DNA of 64,000 bases. Origin: an uncultured Eubacteriales bacterium. GTDB lineage: Bacteria > Bacillota > Clostridia > Lachnospirales > Lachnospiraceae. The position numbers and the translations under genes were made by a program. Positions 41,255 to 49,479 of this stretch are shown piece after piece. Position 1 is the stretch's first letter; every line of letters starts with the position of its first letter. A model generated the notes under the pieces. The model was not told where the DNA came from, did no database searches, and saw only the letters and a list, made by a program, of their open reading frames with translations. Location of the stretch: positions 17,132 through 81,131 of the forward strand of contig ONPU01000008.1 of assembly GCA_900319795.1 (NCBI GenBank), in the 5' to 3' direction.

Positions 41255-42667
41255 TCAGTTCTCTTCGTAGACGATCTTATTGACTGCCGCGATGTACGCG
41301 CGCAGCGAAGCACCGATAATATCCGTGGAAATGCCGTTTCCGGAATAGACCTTGCCGCCCGCGCGGAGCTTGACCAGCGCGCTTCCCATCGCGTCACGTC
41401 CCTCCGTAACGGTCTGGATCTGGAAATCATCCAGTTCGTAGTGGTGGCCGATAATCCGTTCCACAGCCGCGAACGCCGCGTCGATCGGTCCGTCTCCGGT
41501 ACCGACTCCGCGCATCTCCTCCCCGTCTTTTTCCAGGAGGATATTGGCCGTCGCCACGATGATGTTGCCGCTGTTGATGACGTAGTTTTTGAGATGATAG
41601 GCCTGCGGAACCTGCATGGCGGCACTGGCGACGATCGCGTCGAGCTCGCGGGTGCCGACGAACTGCTTCTTTCCTGCGACGCGCCGGAAGGCTTCAAAGA
41701 CCTTTCCCTTGTCCTCTTCGCTCAGATCGTATCCCAGCTGGCTGACCACGCTCATCACTTCCGCGATGCCATCGTGTTCGTCCAGGCAGACATTGGCGAT
41801 GTCACCGAGAGCGACGTTCGAGAAGCGGGACTCCTCTTCCTCTTCCGGAGTCAGCATCTTCTGAAGCTGGCCGACAGCCCTGTGGATCTCGGTAATGCGC
41901 ATGCCGGTCTCCAGATCGAGGTCGGCGCCGCGCTTTTCGATGAAGCGGATCATTTCCTCGAGCGTCGGGTAACCGTTCTCGACGGCAGTGCATTTGACAC
42001 CTGCCGCGCCTGCGCGGACAGCTGCGGCGGCGCATGCGGACGCCATATTCATGTCGTCGCTGATCTGAACATAGAGTTCAATCTGCTCCCCGAGAGCGGG
42101 TACGGCCTCAATCACTCTTTTTACAAATGACCCGAACTCGTCCGGAAGCATAATGCCGGCTGTGTCGCAGAGCGTGATCTTGTTGGCGCCGGCATTGACG
42201 GCAGTATTAATCGCGTCAAAGAGGAACGCTTCCTCGGCGCGGGTGGCGTCAATAGCGGCAAATTCCACATTTTCACAGTAAAAACGGCACTGTTTCACCG
42301 ACTCTTCGATAAGCGCGAGCATCGCCGGCGCTTTTTTATGGCAAATGTATTCCATCTGAACCGTGGAAACCGGCACGAGGAGCAGGAGCTTCGGCTTGCG
42401 CGCGCTCCGGATGCTCTCCCAGGTTTCCTCGATATTGCCCGCGGAAATGTCCACGGCCGCGGAAATCCTCGTCGCGACAGTCTGCGCGATGGTTTTGTTC
42501 GCCAGCTGATCCGCGCGGCTTCCCGAAATCGGAGGCAGCTCGATCGTATCCGCCTTCAGGCGGTCCAGAACTCTCACGATCTCGAGTTTTTCCTTAAACG
42601 TGAGCTCCTTTCCGCGGATCTCGGCCGCTTCGCGAAGCGTCATATCGATCAGTTTCAGTGTTCTCAT
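41255..42667 (-). CDS. 2-isopropylmalate synthase-like protein lacking the HxH metal motif
   Basis: A 470-residue protein with the overall plan of LeuA: a DRE-TIM barrel (1-about 280; DMTLRE at 8-13, DATRAEEAFL, ITLCDTAGIMLPDEF) and a C-terminal LeuA dimer/regulatory domain (SGNIIVATANILLEKDG, RGVGTGDGPIDAAFAAV, DIIGASLRAYI). In true IPMS the barrel strand reads H-x-H-(N/D)-D; here residues 201-205 are QISDD, and the following GERAGN-type loop is absent. Two metal ligands are thus missing, so normal isopropylmalate synthesis is doubtful. A T-box leader precedes it, consistent with amino-acid regulation. GGAGAACGTA precedes the ATG. Confidence 0.85.
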   Translation of the reverse strand: MRTLKLIDMTLREAAEIRGKELTFKEKLEIVRVLDRLKADTIELPPISGSRADQLANKTIAQTVATRISAAVDISAGNIEETWESIRSARKPKLLLLVPVSTVQMEYICHKKAPAMLALIEESVKQCRFYCENVEFAAIDATRAEEAFLFDAINTAVNAGANKITLCDTAGIMLPDEFGSFVKRVIEAVPALGEQIELYVQISDDMNMASACAAAAVRAGAAGVKCTAVENGYPTLEEMIRFIEKRGADLDLETGMRITEIHRAVGQLQKMLTPEEEEESRFSNVALGDIANVCLDEHDGIAEVMSVVSQLGYDLSEEDKGKVFEAFRRVAGKKQFVGTRELDAIVASAAMQVPQAYHLKNYVINSGNIIVATANILLEKDGEEMRGVGTGDGPIDAAFAAVERIIGHHYELDDFQIQTVTEGRDAMGSALVKLRAGGKVYSGNGISTDIIGASLRAYIAAVNKIVYEEN

Positions 42668-42721
42668 TACGTTCTCCTTTCAATCTTCCCCCAAAGGATT
42701 TTCGTTTTGCCATCCTTTTAC

Positions 42722-43005
42722 ACAAAAAAGCCCGGAGGCTCATGGAACTGAACCTCCGGGACGACTATACTTCCATAATCGCGGTACCACCCGGATTGCT
42801 GCTTCAAAAACAGCCTCTCTGCGACACTCCATCAAGTGTCCGGCCAAGGTAACGGGGCCAGCCGGATCTCCCTACGCAGCCCGGAGGCGTTCAGGAAATC
42901 TGCTCGGGCAGGAGACTGCGCTTCTGCCCCAATACCGGCTCACACCAGCCGCCGGCTCTCTGAAATATGGAAACAGAGCACATAGTGCCGTCATCGCATT
43001 TAACG
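42722..43005 (-). promoter_or_regulatory. T-box leader
   Basis: On the minus strand: stem I with the AGAGAG and GGTGTGAGCC elements (about 42970-42930), the CCCGTTA linker typical of T-boxes, the T-box core GGGTGGTACCGCG (42780-42792) and a terminator. The specifier loop seems to lie in GATTTCCTGAACGCC. CTG (Leu) followed by A is my preferred reading, with TTC (Phe) an alternative; I cannot fix it without a fold. It governs the LeuA-like/TIM-AMP-ligase operon. Confidence 0.93.
42723..42761 (-). terminator. T-box terminator hairpin
   Basis: CCCGGAGGTTCA pairs with TGAGCCTCCGGG (one G-U type pair) around GTTCCA and is followed by CTTTTTTG. It competes with the antiterminator that contains the T-box sequence. 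Confidence 0.9.
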
Positions 43006-43083
43006 TTTTATTCGCTAGAAAAGGATTTTAAAGGACTGAAGATTCTTTGTCAAGCGAAAGATCAGGCAAAAAGGCCGCCTGTA

Positions 43084-44256
43084 TCAGCTGCCGCGGTTTC
43101 TCCTCCGGTCTCTTCCGGTTCTTATATACCACTGCGATTTTGCGGCATACATCGCCTTATCGGCTTCCCTCACCAGCGCCTCCGCGGACATCTCCGGATA
43201 ATCCGACGCGAGCGCGAAGCCTGCCGCGAGATACAGATTTTTGACTTTCTCCCCGGACCATTTTTGTGTCTCCGTTTCGAGAAGGACCGACATGGCCTCT
43301 GCCTCTTCCCTGTTCATCTGGGTCATGACCACGAACTCATCCCCGCCGGTCCTGTAGATCCGGCTGTGCTCCGAAAAGACGTTCCCGATCGCGGACGCAG
43401 CGCCCTGAATCAGTTCGTCACCGGCCGAATGGCCGAGGCTGTCGTTGACCTTCTTCAATTCGTTGATATCGATCGCGAACACGGCGAACCCGACGGGCAG
43501 CTGTTCCGGCTTCGCGTAAGTATTCAGCGTCTCAGAATACGCGTGCCGGCTCAGAACCCCGGTCAGTTCATCCGTCATCAGCAGTCTTTCCTGCTGTTCC
43601 AGATAGGCATCCGCCGCCTGCTGTGAAAATCCGCTGTAATGAATGAACATCATCGCCGCCGCCATTGTAAGAGACAGATAGGCCGTTCGCGCTTCTCCGC
43701 CGCTTGCCTCCTGAAGAACGACACCGAGGACCACGAACACTATGATCGAATAAAGCGCGCGCCTGTTCTGTCTTTTGTAAGCCTGACCGTAAACGGTAAA
43801 GCCGACGATTACCAGCACGATGACTGCCAGATAGACTAAAATATAGACTAGATATAAAGGTCCGTGATGGTAATAGTGGTTCTCATCGACGGTGATCATC
43901 CCACCGAAAAATGCCGCGATGATCTGAAAGACAGAATTGGCCGCAAGGATCCCTACCAGGAGGGCGGTCCAGCGGTTGCGCATTTTCATCTGCGCGACCA
44001 GAATGCCTCCTGCCATAGGCGTCAGTATATAGTCCAGGCATTTTACCAGATAGATGAGGGCGACCGGCACATTCGGCCTGCCGTTCAGCTGAATCGCCAC
44101 CCATTCCGCCAGCGCGGAAACGGCGATCAGCGTGTAGGTAAGATAATACAGCCAGCGGTCTTCTTTCTCAATCCGCCCGTTGCCCTCTACCAGAACGCAC
44201 AGAACGAACAATGCCATCAGGCAAAGTATGATGATACAGGTATAAAAATCAGGCAT
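43084..44256 (-). CDS. Membrane diguanylate cyclase (GGDEF)
   Basis: A 390-residue protein from the ATG at 44256 (TAAGGAGTGTGA upstream), preferred to an ATG at 44334 without a site. Seven or so hydrophobic helices (residues 5-210) precede a GGDEF domain with TDELTGVLSRHAYSE, AIDINELKKVNDSLGH and the intact active site RTGGDEFVVM. The inhibitory RxxD I-site upstream of GGDEF is absent. It should make cyclic di-GMP in response to an unknown membrane signal. Synthesis of c-di-GMP is inferred from motif integrity. Confidence 0.92.
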   Translation of the reverse strand: MPDFYTCIIILCLMALFVLCVLVEGNGRIEKEDRWLYYLTYTLIAVSALAEWVAIQLNGRPNVPVALIYLVKCLDYILTPMAGGILVAQMKMRNRWTALLVGILAANSVFQIIAAFFGGMITVDENHYYHHGPLYLVYILVYLAVIVLVIVGFTVYGQAYKRQNRRALYSIIVFVVLGVVLQEASGGEARTAYLSLTMAAAMMFIHYSGFSQQAADAYLEQQERLLMTDELTGVLSRHAYSETLNTYAKPEQLPVGFAVFAIDINELKKVNDSLGHSAGDELIQGAASAIGNVFSEHSRIYRTGGDEFVVMTQMNREEAEAMSVLLETETQKWSGEKVKNLYLAAGFALASDYPEMSAEALVREADKAMYAAKSQWYIRTGRDRRRNRGS

Positions 44257-44305
44257 TTCACACTCCTTAATAATGAAAGCCATAGTCTGGCGTATTATAC
44301 AGCAC

Positions 44306-44331
44306 AAAAAAACCGGATGCAAGAATCCGGT
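44306..44331 (-). terminator. Intrinsic terminator after guanine deaminase gene
   Basis: ACCGGAT, loop TCTTGC, ATCCGGT, then TTTTTTG on the minus strand, 31 bp past the stop codon at 44362. Confidence 0.88.
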
Positions 44332-44361
44332 CAAAAAAAGGGGGTGACAAAGCGGAACCCC

Positions 44362-45612
44362 TTACAGTTTCTTTCCTCTTAAGTACCTTGCGGTGATATC
44401 CTTCGGCTCTCCGATATAGGCGAAACGCTCGACGGCTTCCGCCGGAGAAATCTCCATAAACGGATCGGCCATCGGCCGGATCACAAGCGCGTCAAACGCG
44501 TAGCCGGGCTCGAGGGATCCGACATTTCCGAAAACGGATCCGCCCTCTTTCGTAGCGATGTAAAATGCTCTCGCGAACGAAATCGCCTCATTTCCCCCCG
44601 GCTCGTAAAATGCTTTCAGCTTGGACAGCTGCACGGACTTTGCCGCCTGCCCGAAAATGCCGATGCGGTGCCCGCCCGCGATATCGCTTCCGTAAGCCAG
44701 TCGGATGCCCTGGTCCTGAAGGAAGGACGTTCTCATGATGCCGGCGATGACATTGACTGTGGCATCCGGGCACTGAACGGCGTATCCGCCGTATTTCTTC
44801 AGGATGGAGAGGTCATTTTCAGAGGGGAAAATGAAATGCGCGCCGATCACCGGGCCGTTGTCCAAAAGGCCCGCCTTCTCATAGATCTCCGTATCGCAGC
44901 TCACATCCGGGAAGCAGCGCCTCGCCTCGGCTTCTTCCCAAAGGGATTCGACAAGGTGCGTCTGCACGCCGACGCCGTATTTCGCGCCGAGCTTTCCGAG
45001 GCCCGTCATCAGCTCCTTTGTGCAGGTCGGGGCAAAGCGCGGAGTCAGGATCGGCTTCGCGAAATGATTTCCAAGATGTTCTTCAAGGAAGAGTTCCGTC
45101 TCGCGGAGCGACTCTTCCGTACTTTCACATAAGTATTCAGGAGAGGCGGTGTCCATATTGACCTTGCCGACGAAGGCATTAAGGCTCAGTGTCTCCAGCT
45201 TCCGGATCAGGTACCCGGTCGCCTCCCTGTGAATCGTGCCGAAAATGACGGCATGCAGCGTGCCGTTCAGGATGAGGTCCGCCACGAACGCGTCATAGAC
45301 CGCGCGGGCGAATTCCGGATCCGCGTACTTCGCCTCCAGCGGAAATGTGTAGTCGTTCAGCCACTCATAGAGCGTTTTATCCATCTGAAGGCCGCGCTGC
45401 GGGTACTGCGGCGCGTGGACGTGGAGATCCGAAAAGGCAGGGATGACGATATTATCTCCGAAATCCGTCACGGGCAGGCCGGCGAATTTCTCCGGAAGCA
45501 CCGGGTAGATTCCCACGACAATTCCTTCCTCGACTGCGATATAACTGTTCTCATGGACAGCCAGGGTGTCCCGGTCCTTTGAATAGACAAAAGTCCCGCG
45601 ATAAAGATCCAT
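44362..45612 (-). CDS. guaD: Guanine deaminase
   Basis: A 416-residue amidohydrolase. The metal-binding and substrate motif SDLHVHAPQYPQRGLQMD, with the downstream QTHLVES, AHFIFPSEND and GSDIAGG segments, is characteristic of GuaD rather than of related cytosine or chlorohydrolase-type enzymes. It converts guanine to xanthine. It follows the FAD-enzyme gene by 45 bp in the same direction, probably in one transcript, and is ended by a clear terminator. Confidence 0.92.
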   Translation of the reverse strand: MDLYRGTFVYSKDRDTLAVHENSYIAVEEGIVVGIYPVLPEKFAGLPVTDFGDNIVIPAFSDLHVHAPQYPQRGLQMDKTLYEWLNDYTFPLEAKYADPEFARAVYDAFVADLILNGTLHAVIFGTIHREATGYLIRKLETLSLNAFVGKVNMDTASPEYLCESTEESLRETELFLEEHLGNHFAKPILTPRFAPTCTKELMTGLGKLGAKYGVGVQTHLVESLWEEAEARRCFPDVSCDTEIYEKAGLLDNGPVIGAHFIFPSENDLSILKKYGGYAVQCPDATVNVIAGIMRTSFLQDQGIRLAYGSDIAGGHRIGIFGQAAKSVQLSKLKAFYEPGGNEAISFARAFYIATKEGGSVFGNVGSLEPGYAFDALVIRPMADPFMEISPAEAVERFAYIGEPKDITARYLRGKKL

Positions 45613-45657
45613 AGAACTCTCCTTTCCGGTGCGCGCCGCCTGTTCCTGAAACCTTCG

Positions 45658-47028
45658 TCACATCGCGATTCTTCGCGCCACATAGATGCCGCTGGCGGAG
45701 GCATGCGAAAGCGAATGCGTGACGCCGCTCCCGTCGCCGATCACATAGAGGCCGGGATACTCCGTCTCCAGGTTTTCGTCGACATCCACTTCCATATTGT
45801 AAAATTTGACCTCGACGCCGTACAGCAACGTGTCGTCATTGGCCGTACCGGGCGCGATGCGGTCGAGCGCGTGGATCATCTCGATGATCCCGTCCAGGAT
45901 TCGCTTCGGAAGCACCAAAGACAGGTCTCCCGGAGTCGCCTTCAGAGTCGGCCTGACCGTCCCCTCTTCGATGCGCTTTTCGTTGCTTCTGCGCCCGCGC
46001 TCGAGATCGCCGAAACGCTGTACGATGACGCCGCCTCCGAGCATATTCGAAAGACGCGCGATACTCTCGCCGTACTCGTTGCTGTTTTTAAACGGCTCCG
46101 AGAAATGTTTGCTCACCAGGAGCGCGAAATTGGTATTCTCAGTCTGCAGGGCCGGATCTTCGTAGCTGTGTCCGTTAACCGTAATAATGCCGTTCGTATT
46201 CTCGTTGACGACGGCGCCGCGCGGATTCATGCAGAACGTCCGGACGTTGTCCTCGAATTTCTGCGTGCGGTAGACGATCTTGCCCTCATAGAGCTCCTTC
46301 GTGATGTCCTCAAAGACCACCGCGGGCAGCTCCACGCGGACACCGAGATCGACGCGGTCGGATTTCGTCGGGATGTTCAGTTCCTCCGAGACCTGCTGCA
46401 TCCATTTGCTGCCGCTGCGGCCGACGGAGACGACGCACTTCGCGCAGGTGGCGCTCCCGCCTTCGAAATCGACGCGGAATCCTCCGTCCACAAGGGAAAT
46501 GTGCTCCACCGGCGTGCGGAAAAAGAAGGAAATGTGATCCTTCATTTCCCTGTATAAATTCTCCAGCACTACATAATTCTTATCTGTTCCGAGATGGCGC
46601 ACGGACGCGTCCAGAAGCTTCAGGTGGTTCTGAATGCAGCGTTTCTTGAAATCGGAACCGGAAGTGGAATAAAGGCGTGTTCCCTCACCGCCGTGAGTCA
46701 TATTGATCTCATCGACATACTCCATCAGTTTCGTGGCATTTGCCCGCCCGATGTGCTCGTAGAGCGTGCCGCCGAAGTCGTTGGTGATGTTGTATTTTCC
46801 GTCGGAAAATGCTCCCGCCCCGCCGAAACCGCTCATGATCGAGCAGGTCGGGCAGCCAATGCAGGTTTTCACCTTGTCACCGTCGATCGGGCAGTGTCTT
46901 TTGTCCAGCGGATTGCCGGCCTCAAAAACAGCGATGCTTAAATCCGGGCGCAGTTTCATCAGTTCATAGGCCGAATAGATTCCGCCGGGTCCGGCGCCGA
47001 TAATAATCACGTCAAAGTGCTTGTCCAT
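45658..47028 (-). CDS. FAD-dependent NAD(P)-type oxidoreductase
   Basis: A 456-residue flavoprotein. The N-terminal DVIIIGAGPGGIYSAYEL is the FAD-binding Rossmann motif, and the C-terminal YPGLYVIGDGSGVTHSLSHA closes the FAD site. Between them are CIGCPTCSIMSGFGGAGAFSDGK and VVSVGRSGSKW. This arrangement defines the 'FAD-dependent dehydrogenase' group (COG2509-like), whose reactions are mostly unassigned. It is probably co-transcribed with the guanine deaminase gene, but a purine role is only suggested by that linkage. Confidence 0.85.
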   Translation of the reverse strand: MDKHFDVIIIGAGPGGIYSAYELMKLRPDLSIAVFEAGNPLDKRHCPIDGDKVKTCIGCPTCSIMSGFGGAGAFSDGKYNITNDFGGTLYEHIGRANATKLMEYVDEINMTHGGEGTRLYSTSGSDFKKRCIQNHLKLLDASVRHLGTDKNYVVLENLYREMKDHISFFFRTPVEHISLVDGGFRVDFEGGSATCAKCVVSVGRSGSKWMQQVSEELNIPTKSDRVDLGVRVELPAVVFEDITKELYEGKIVYRTQKFEDNVRTFCMNPRGAVVNENTNGIITVNGHSYEDPALQTENTNFALLVSKHFSEPFKNSNEYGESIARLSNMLGGGVIVQRFGDLERGRRSNEKRIEEGTVRPTLKATPGDLSLVLPKRILDGIIEMIHALDRIAPGTANDDTLLYGVEVKFYNMEVDVDENLETEYPGLYVIGDGSGVTHSLSHASASGIYVARRIAM

Positions 47029-47160
47029 ATAATAAAACCCTTTCTCATTCCACGGCCATTCCTTCGGGCCGGGTTTTCATGTCCGCTACAATCATAGCAG
47101 ATTGACGGGATAATGGCACGTATTCTCTTCGACGTTCCATCTCTTCATGGGTTTCCGGAT

Positions 47161-47191
47161 AAAAAATGAGAGGGCACTAAAGCGCCCTCTC
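47161..47191 (-). terminator. Intrinsic terminator after the solute-binding protein gene
   Basis: GAGAGGGC and GCCCTCTC form the stem and ATTTTTT follows on the minus strand, about 20 bp beyond the stop. Confidence 0.88.
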
Positions 47192-47210
47192 GTAAACGGT
47201 CAGCCGTTTA

Positions 47211-48893
47211 TTATTTCTGTTCGGCAAGCCATGCGTCGAGCTGTCTCTGATACTCATCGATCACATCCTGCAGGCCTGCGTCATACATCTTCTGAATCAT
47301 CTCGGCGACCTTGCCGTCGACATCGTCGGTCAGAGCTCCTGAGGAAAGACCCGGCTTATATTCATCAACCACGGCCTTAACGGCAGTAACCTGAGTAGCC
47401 ACATTTTCAGAATCAACGGAGAAACCGAAGAATTCGGAGACCTCGGTCTTTTCGTTGGAGTCTTTCATCTGCTGGCGGATATCGACCGGCTGTCCTTCCC
47501 ACGGAATGATCTCAAGGCGGTTGCCGTAGAAGAAGTCAGCAGTATGATAGGTGTTTTCCGGGCTCTTGCCTTCCGGGAAGCAGGCCATGCCGTCCTCGTT
47601 GACGATCCAGTCCTCACCTTCGATACCCCAGGTAATCGTGTTGCGGAATTCCTCGTCTGCCCACATCAGGTTGAGGAGTTCAAGAGCCTTCTCCGGATTC
47701 TTGGAAGTGACGGGAACCGCAAATCCGAATTTCTGGAATGTATTCGTGGAAACCTTCGCGTCGCTGATCTGTACATTCAGATCCGGGAAACCGGTGGTAT
47801 TTTCAGCCTGTGTCTCGCAGCCGAGCTCTGTAGCGGAGCTGTCGCAGAAAGCGACCTGGTTGCGGATCAGGGTCAGACCGGAGTCTACGGACGTCTGGGC
47901 ATCTTTGTAAACAAGGCCTTTGTTGTACCAGTCGCGGACCATCTTAATGCCCTTGAGCCATTTTTCATTTTCAAAATAGCACTTGATCTTGTTGTCAGCC
48001 GGATCCGCATAGGTGTAGTAATAGCTGTCACCGACATTGTCAACCCATCCCGCATCCGCGAAATCGCCGTCGCCTGCCAGGAACGGCTGCGTGGTGATGA
48101 CCGTACCTTCGGAGTCGGAATTCACGATCGGGTTCAGATCCGTTTCTTCCTTGACCTTCTGAAGAATCTTTTCGAAATCCTGGAAATTCGTCAGGTTCTG
48201 CGCGTCTTCCAGAAGTCCCAGCTGTTCCAGAATATCACGTCTCATATCGATGGACAGATGCTGTTCGAAGCACTGCAGGTTGCCCACGCCGTAGATGCGT
48301 CCTTCCTTGGATGTCGCCTTCAGGTACTCACCGAGTACATCCACAACGTCCGGAGCATATTCCGGAAGCAGGTCCGTGATGTCCATGAGCTGCTTCTGGT
48401 TCATGAAGGACTGGAAGCCACAGACCGGGATCGGTGTGAACATGAGGAGGTCGAGCTGTTCGCCCGCCTGAAGCATCATCGGCACGTTGGTCATGTACGC
48501 GCCCGGATCCATCCACTGAACATCCAGTGTGCAGTTGATCTTGTCCAGAGTAATTTCGTTCAGTTTCTTCTCTACGCGCTCCATATTCTCGTTTGTGATC
48601 GGAGCAAACAGAAGAGCAGTCATGACAAGATGCTCAGCGTCTTCGGCATCTTCTTCCTCTTCTTCCGCTGCATCTTCCGCCGGAGCCTCTTCCGCTGCTT
48701 CCTCTTCCACAGCCTCTCCGCTCTCTTCCGCCGCTTCTTCGGCTGCCTCTTCCGCCGGTGCCTCTTCCGCTGCTTCCTCAGTGGCTTCGGCTGCTTCCGC
48801 CGCAGGAGCTGCTTCCTCTTCAGCGCCGCATCCCGCAAGCATCGATACTCCGAGAATACCTGTCAGAAGTAATGCCAGAATCTTTTTTTTCAT
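47211..48893 (-). CDS. Extracellular solute-binding lipoprotein with acidic linker (DUF3502-type)
   Basis: A 560-residue lipoprotein: lipobox LAGC (Cys22), then a roughly 60-residue linker made almost wholly of Glu and Ala, then a family 1-type sugar-binding fold (GEQLDLLMF, GRIYGVGN, TFQKFGFAVPVTS, the last matching DUF3502 proteins). It should capture an oligosaccharide for an ABC importer of the LplBC type, but no permease or ATPase gene adjoins it. It stands alone between two terminators with its own operator-like palindrome (48917-48937). GGAGAAAAGG precedes the ATG. Confidence 0.88.
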   Translation of the reverse strand: MKKKILALLLTGILGVSMLAGCGAEEEAAPAAEAAEATEEAAEEAPAEEAAEEAAEESGEAVEEEAAEEAPAEDAAEEEEEDAEDAEHLVMTALLFAPITNENMERVEKKLNEITLDKINCTLDVQWMDPGAYMTNVPMMLQAGEQLDLLMFTPIPVCGFQSFMNQKQLMDITDLLPEYAPDVVDVLGEYLKATSKEGRIYGVGNLQCFEQHLSIDMRRDILEQLGLLEDAQNLTNFQDFEKILQKVKEETDLNPIVNSDSEGTVITTQPFLAGDGDFADAGWVDNVGDSYYYTYADPADNKIKCYFENEKWLKGIKMVRDWYNKGLVYKDAQTSVDSGLTLIRNQVAFCDSSATELGCETQAENTTGFPDLNVQISDAKVSTNTFQKFGFAVPVTSKNPEKALELLNLMWADEEFRNTITWGIEGEDWIVNEDGMACFPEGKSPENTYHTADFFYGNRLEIIPWEGQPVDIRQQMKDSNEKTEVSEFFGFSVDSENVATQVTAVKAVVDEYKPGLSSGALTDDVDGKVAEMIQKMYDAGLQDVIDEYQRQLDAWLAEQK

Positions 48894-48916
48894 CCTTTTC
48901 TCCTTTTCATGTAGGA

Positions 48917-48937
48917 AATAGTAAATACCTTACTATT
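48917..48937. promoter_or_regulatory. Operator-like palindrome in the 5' region of the solute-binding protein gene
   Basis: AATAGTAA, 5 nt, TTACTATT: perfect 8-bp arms, centred about 35 bp upstream of the ATG at 48893. The position suits a repressor site at or near the promoter. No T-run. Confidence 0.5.
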
Positions 48938-49007
48938 GTATATGAATCGGGCCGCTGATACTTCTCTTTTATTCACCTAAAAAAGGTCTGTTTTGATCTA
49001 GTTATAA

Positions 49008-49036
49008 CAAAAGCGGACCCCGAAGGATCCGCTTTG
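49008..49036 (-). terminator. Intrinsic terminator after the first four-TM protein gene
   Basis: AAGCGGATCC, loop TTCG, GGGTCCGCTT, then TTGTT. A strong stem with a short U-tract. Confidence 0.75.
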
Positions 49037-49050
49037 ATCTGTAAAATGAC

Positions 49051-49452
49051 TCAGCCCTTTACAATTCCGGTGAAACTCCCGATCAGGAACAGCAGCCAGC
49101 TGACTCCTGCCACAATCGCGAACGTGATATAGGACTGAAGCGTGCTGAACTGGAACAGTCCGGAAATGACATAGCCGATCGCGTCGACCATCACCGTAAG
49201 ACTCCAGCCAAGGCCCGCTGCCATAAGTGCCGCCGCGCAGACACCGCCCCAGTTGACGATGGCTGCCTTGCCGGCGACCTGGCCGATCACGAGGGCAACA
49301 GCCGCTACGATCACTGCCGCGATCATAAAGCCGTATGCCTTGGAGTTCGTGCTGTAGGACTTGCCGTAAAGCGCGATGCCGACGATTCCGACGACCGCAG
49401 CCACGGCGATAATGAAGAAACCGATACTTTTCTTTGCTTTCACTGTACTCAT
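49051..49452 (-). CDS. Four-TM membrane protein paired with GH3 (copy 1)
   Basis: A 133-residue protein with four hydrophobic helices and a short basic N terminus (MSTVKAKKS). It is related to the 130-residue protein encoded at 60209-60601: both have YxKS near residue 30, a central SLTVMVDAIGYVISGL or SLVTEVETLGYLISGL segment, a following aromatic loop and the ending LIxSFTG. Both genes lie directly downstream of a permuted GH3 gene. I know no characterised family; a role in membrane placement or stability of the glycosidase is inference. Confidence 0.75.
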   Translation of the reverse strand: MSTVKAKKSIGFFIIAVAAVVGIVGIALYGKSYSTNSKAYGFMIAAVIVAAVALVIGQVAGKAAIVNWGGVCAAALMAAGLGWSLTVMVDAIGYVISGLFQFSTLQSYITFAIVAGVSWLLFLIGSFTGIVKG

Positions 49453-49479
49453 ATGAAAACCTCCTTTATTTCGCCGCGA

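Noticed and set aside
48640-48830. Frameshift or assembly error in the Glu/Ala-rich part of the solute-binding protein gene
   Set aside because: The frame is continuous from a good lipobox into a normal binding-protein fold; low-complexity linkers of this kind are plausible in lipoproteins.
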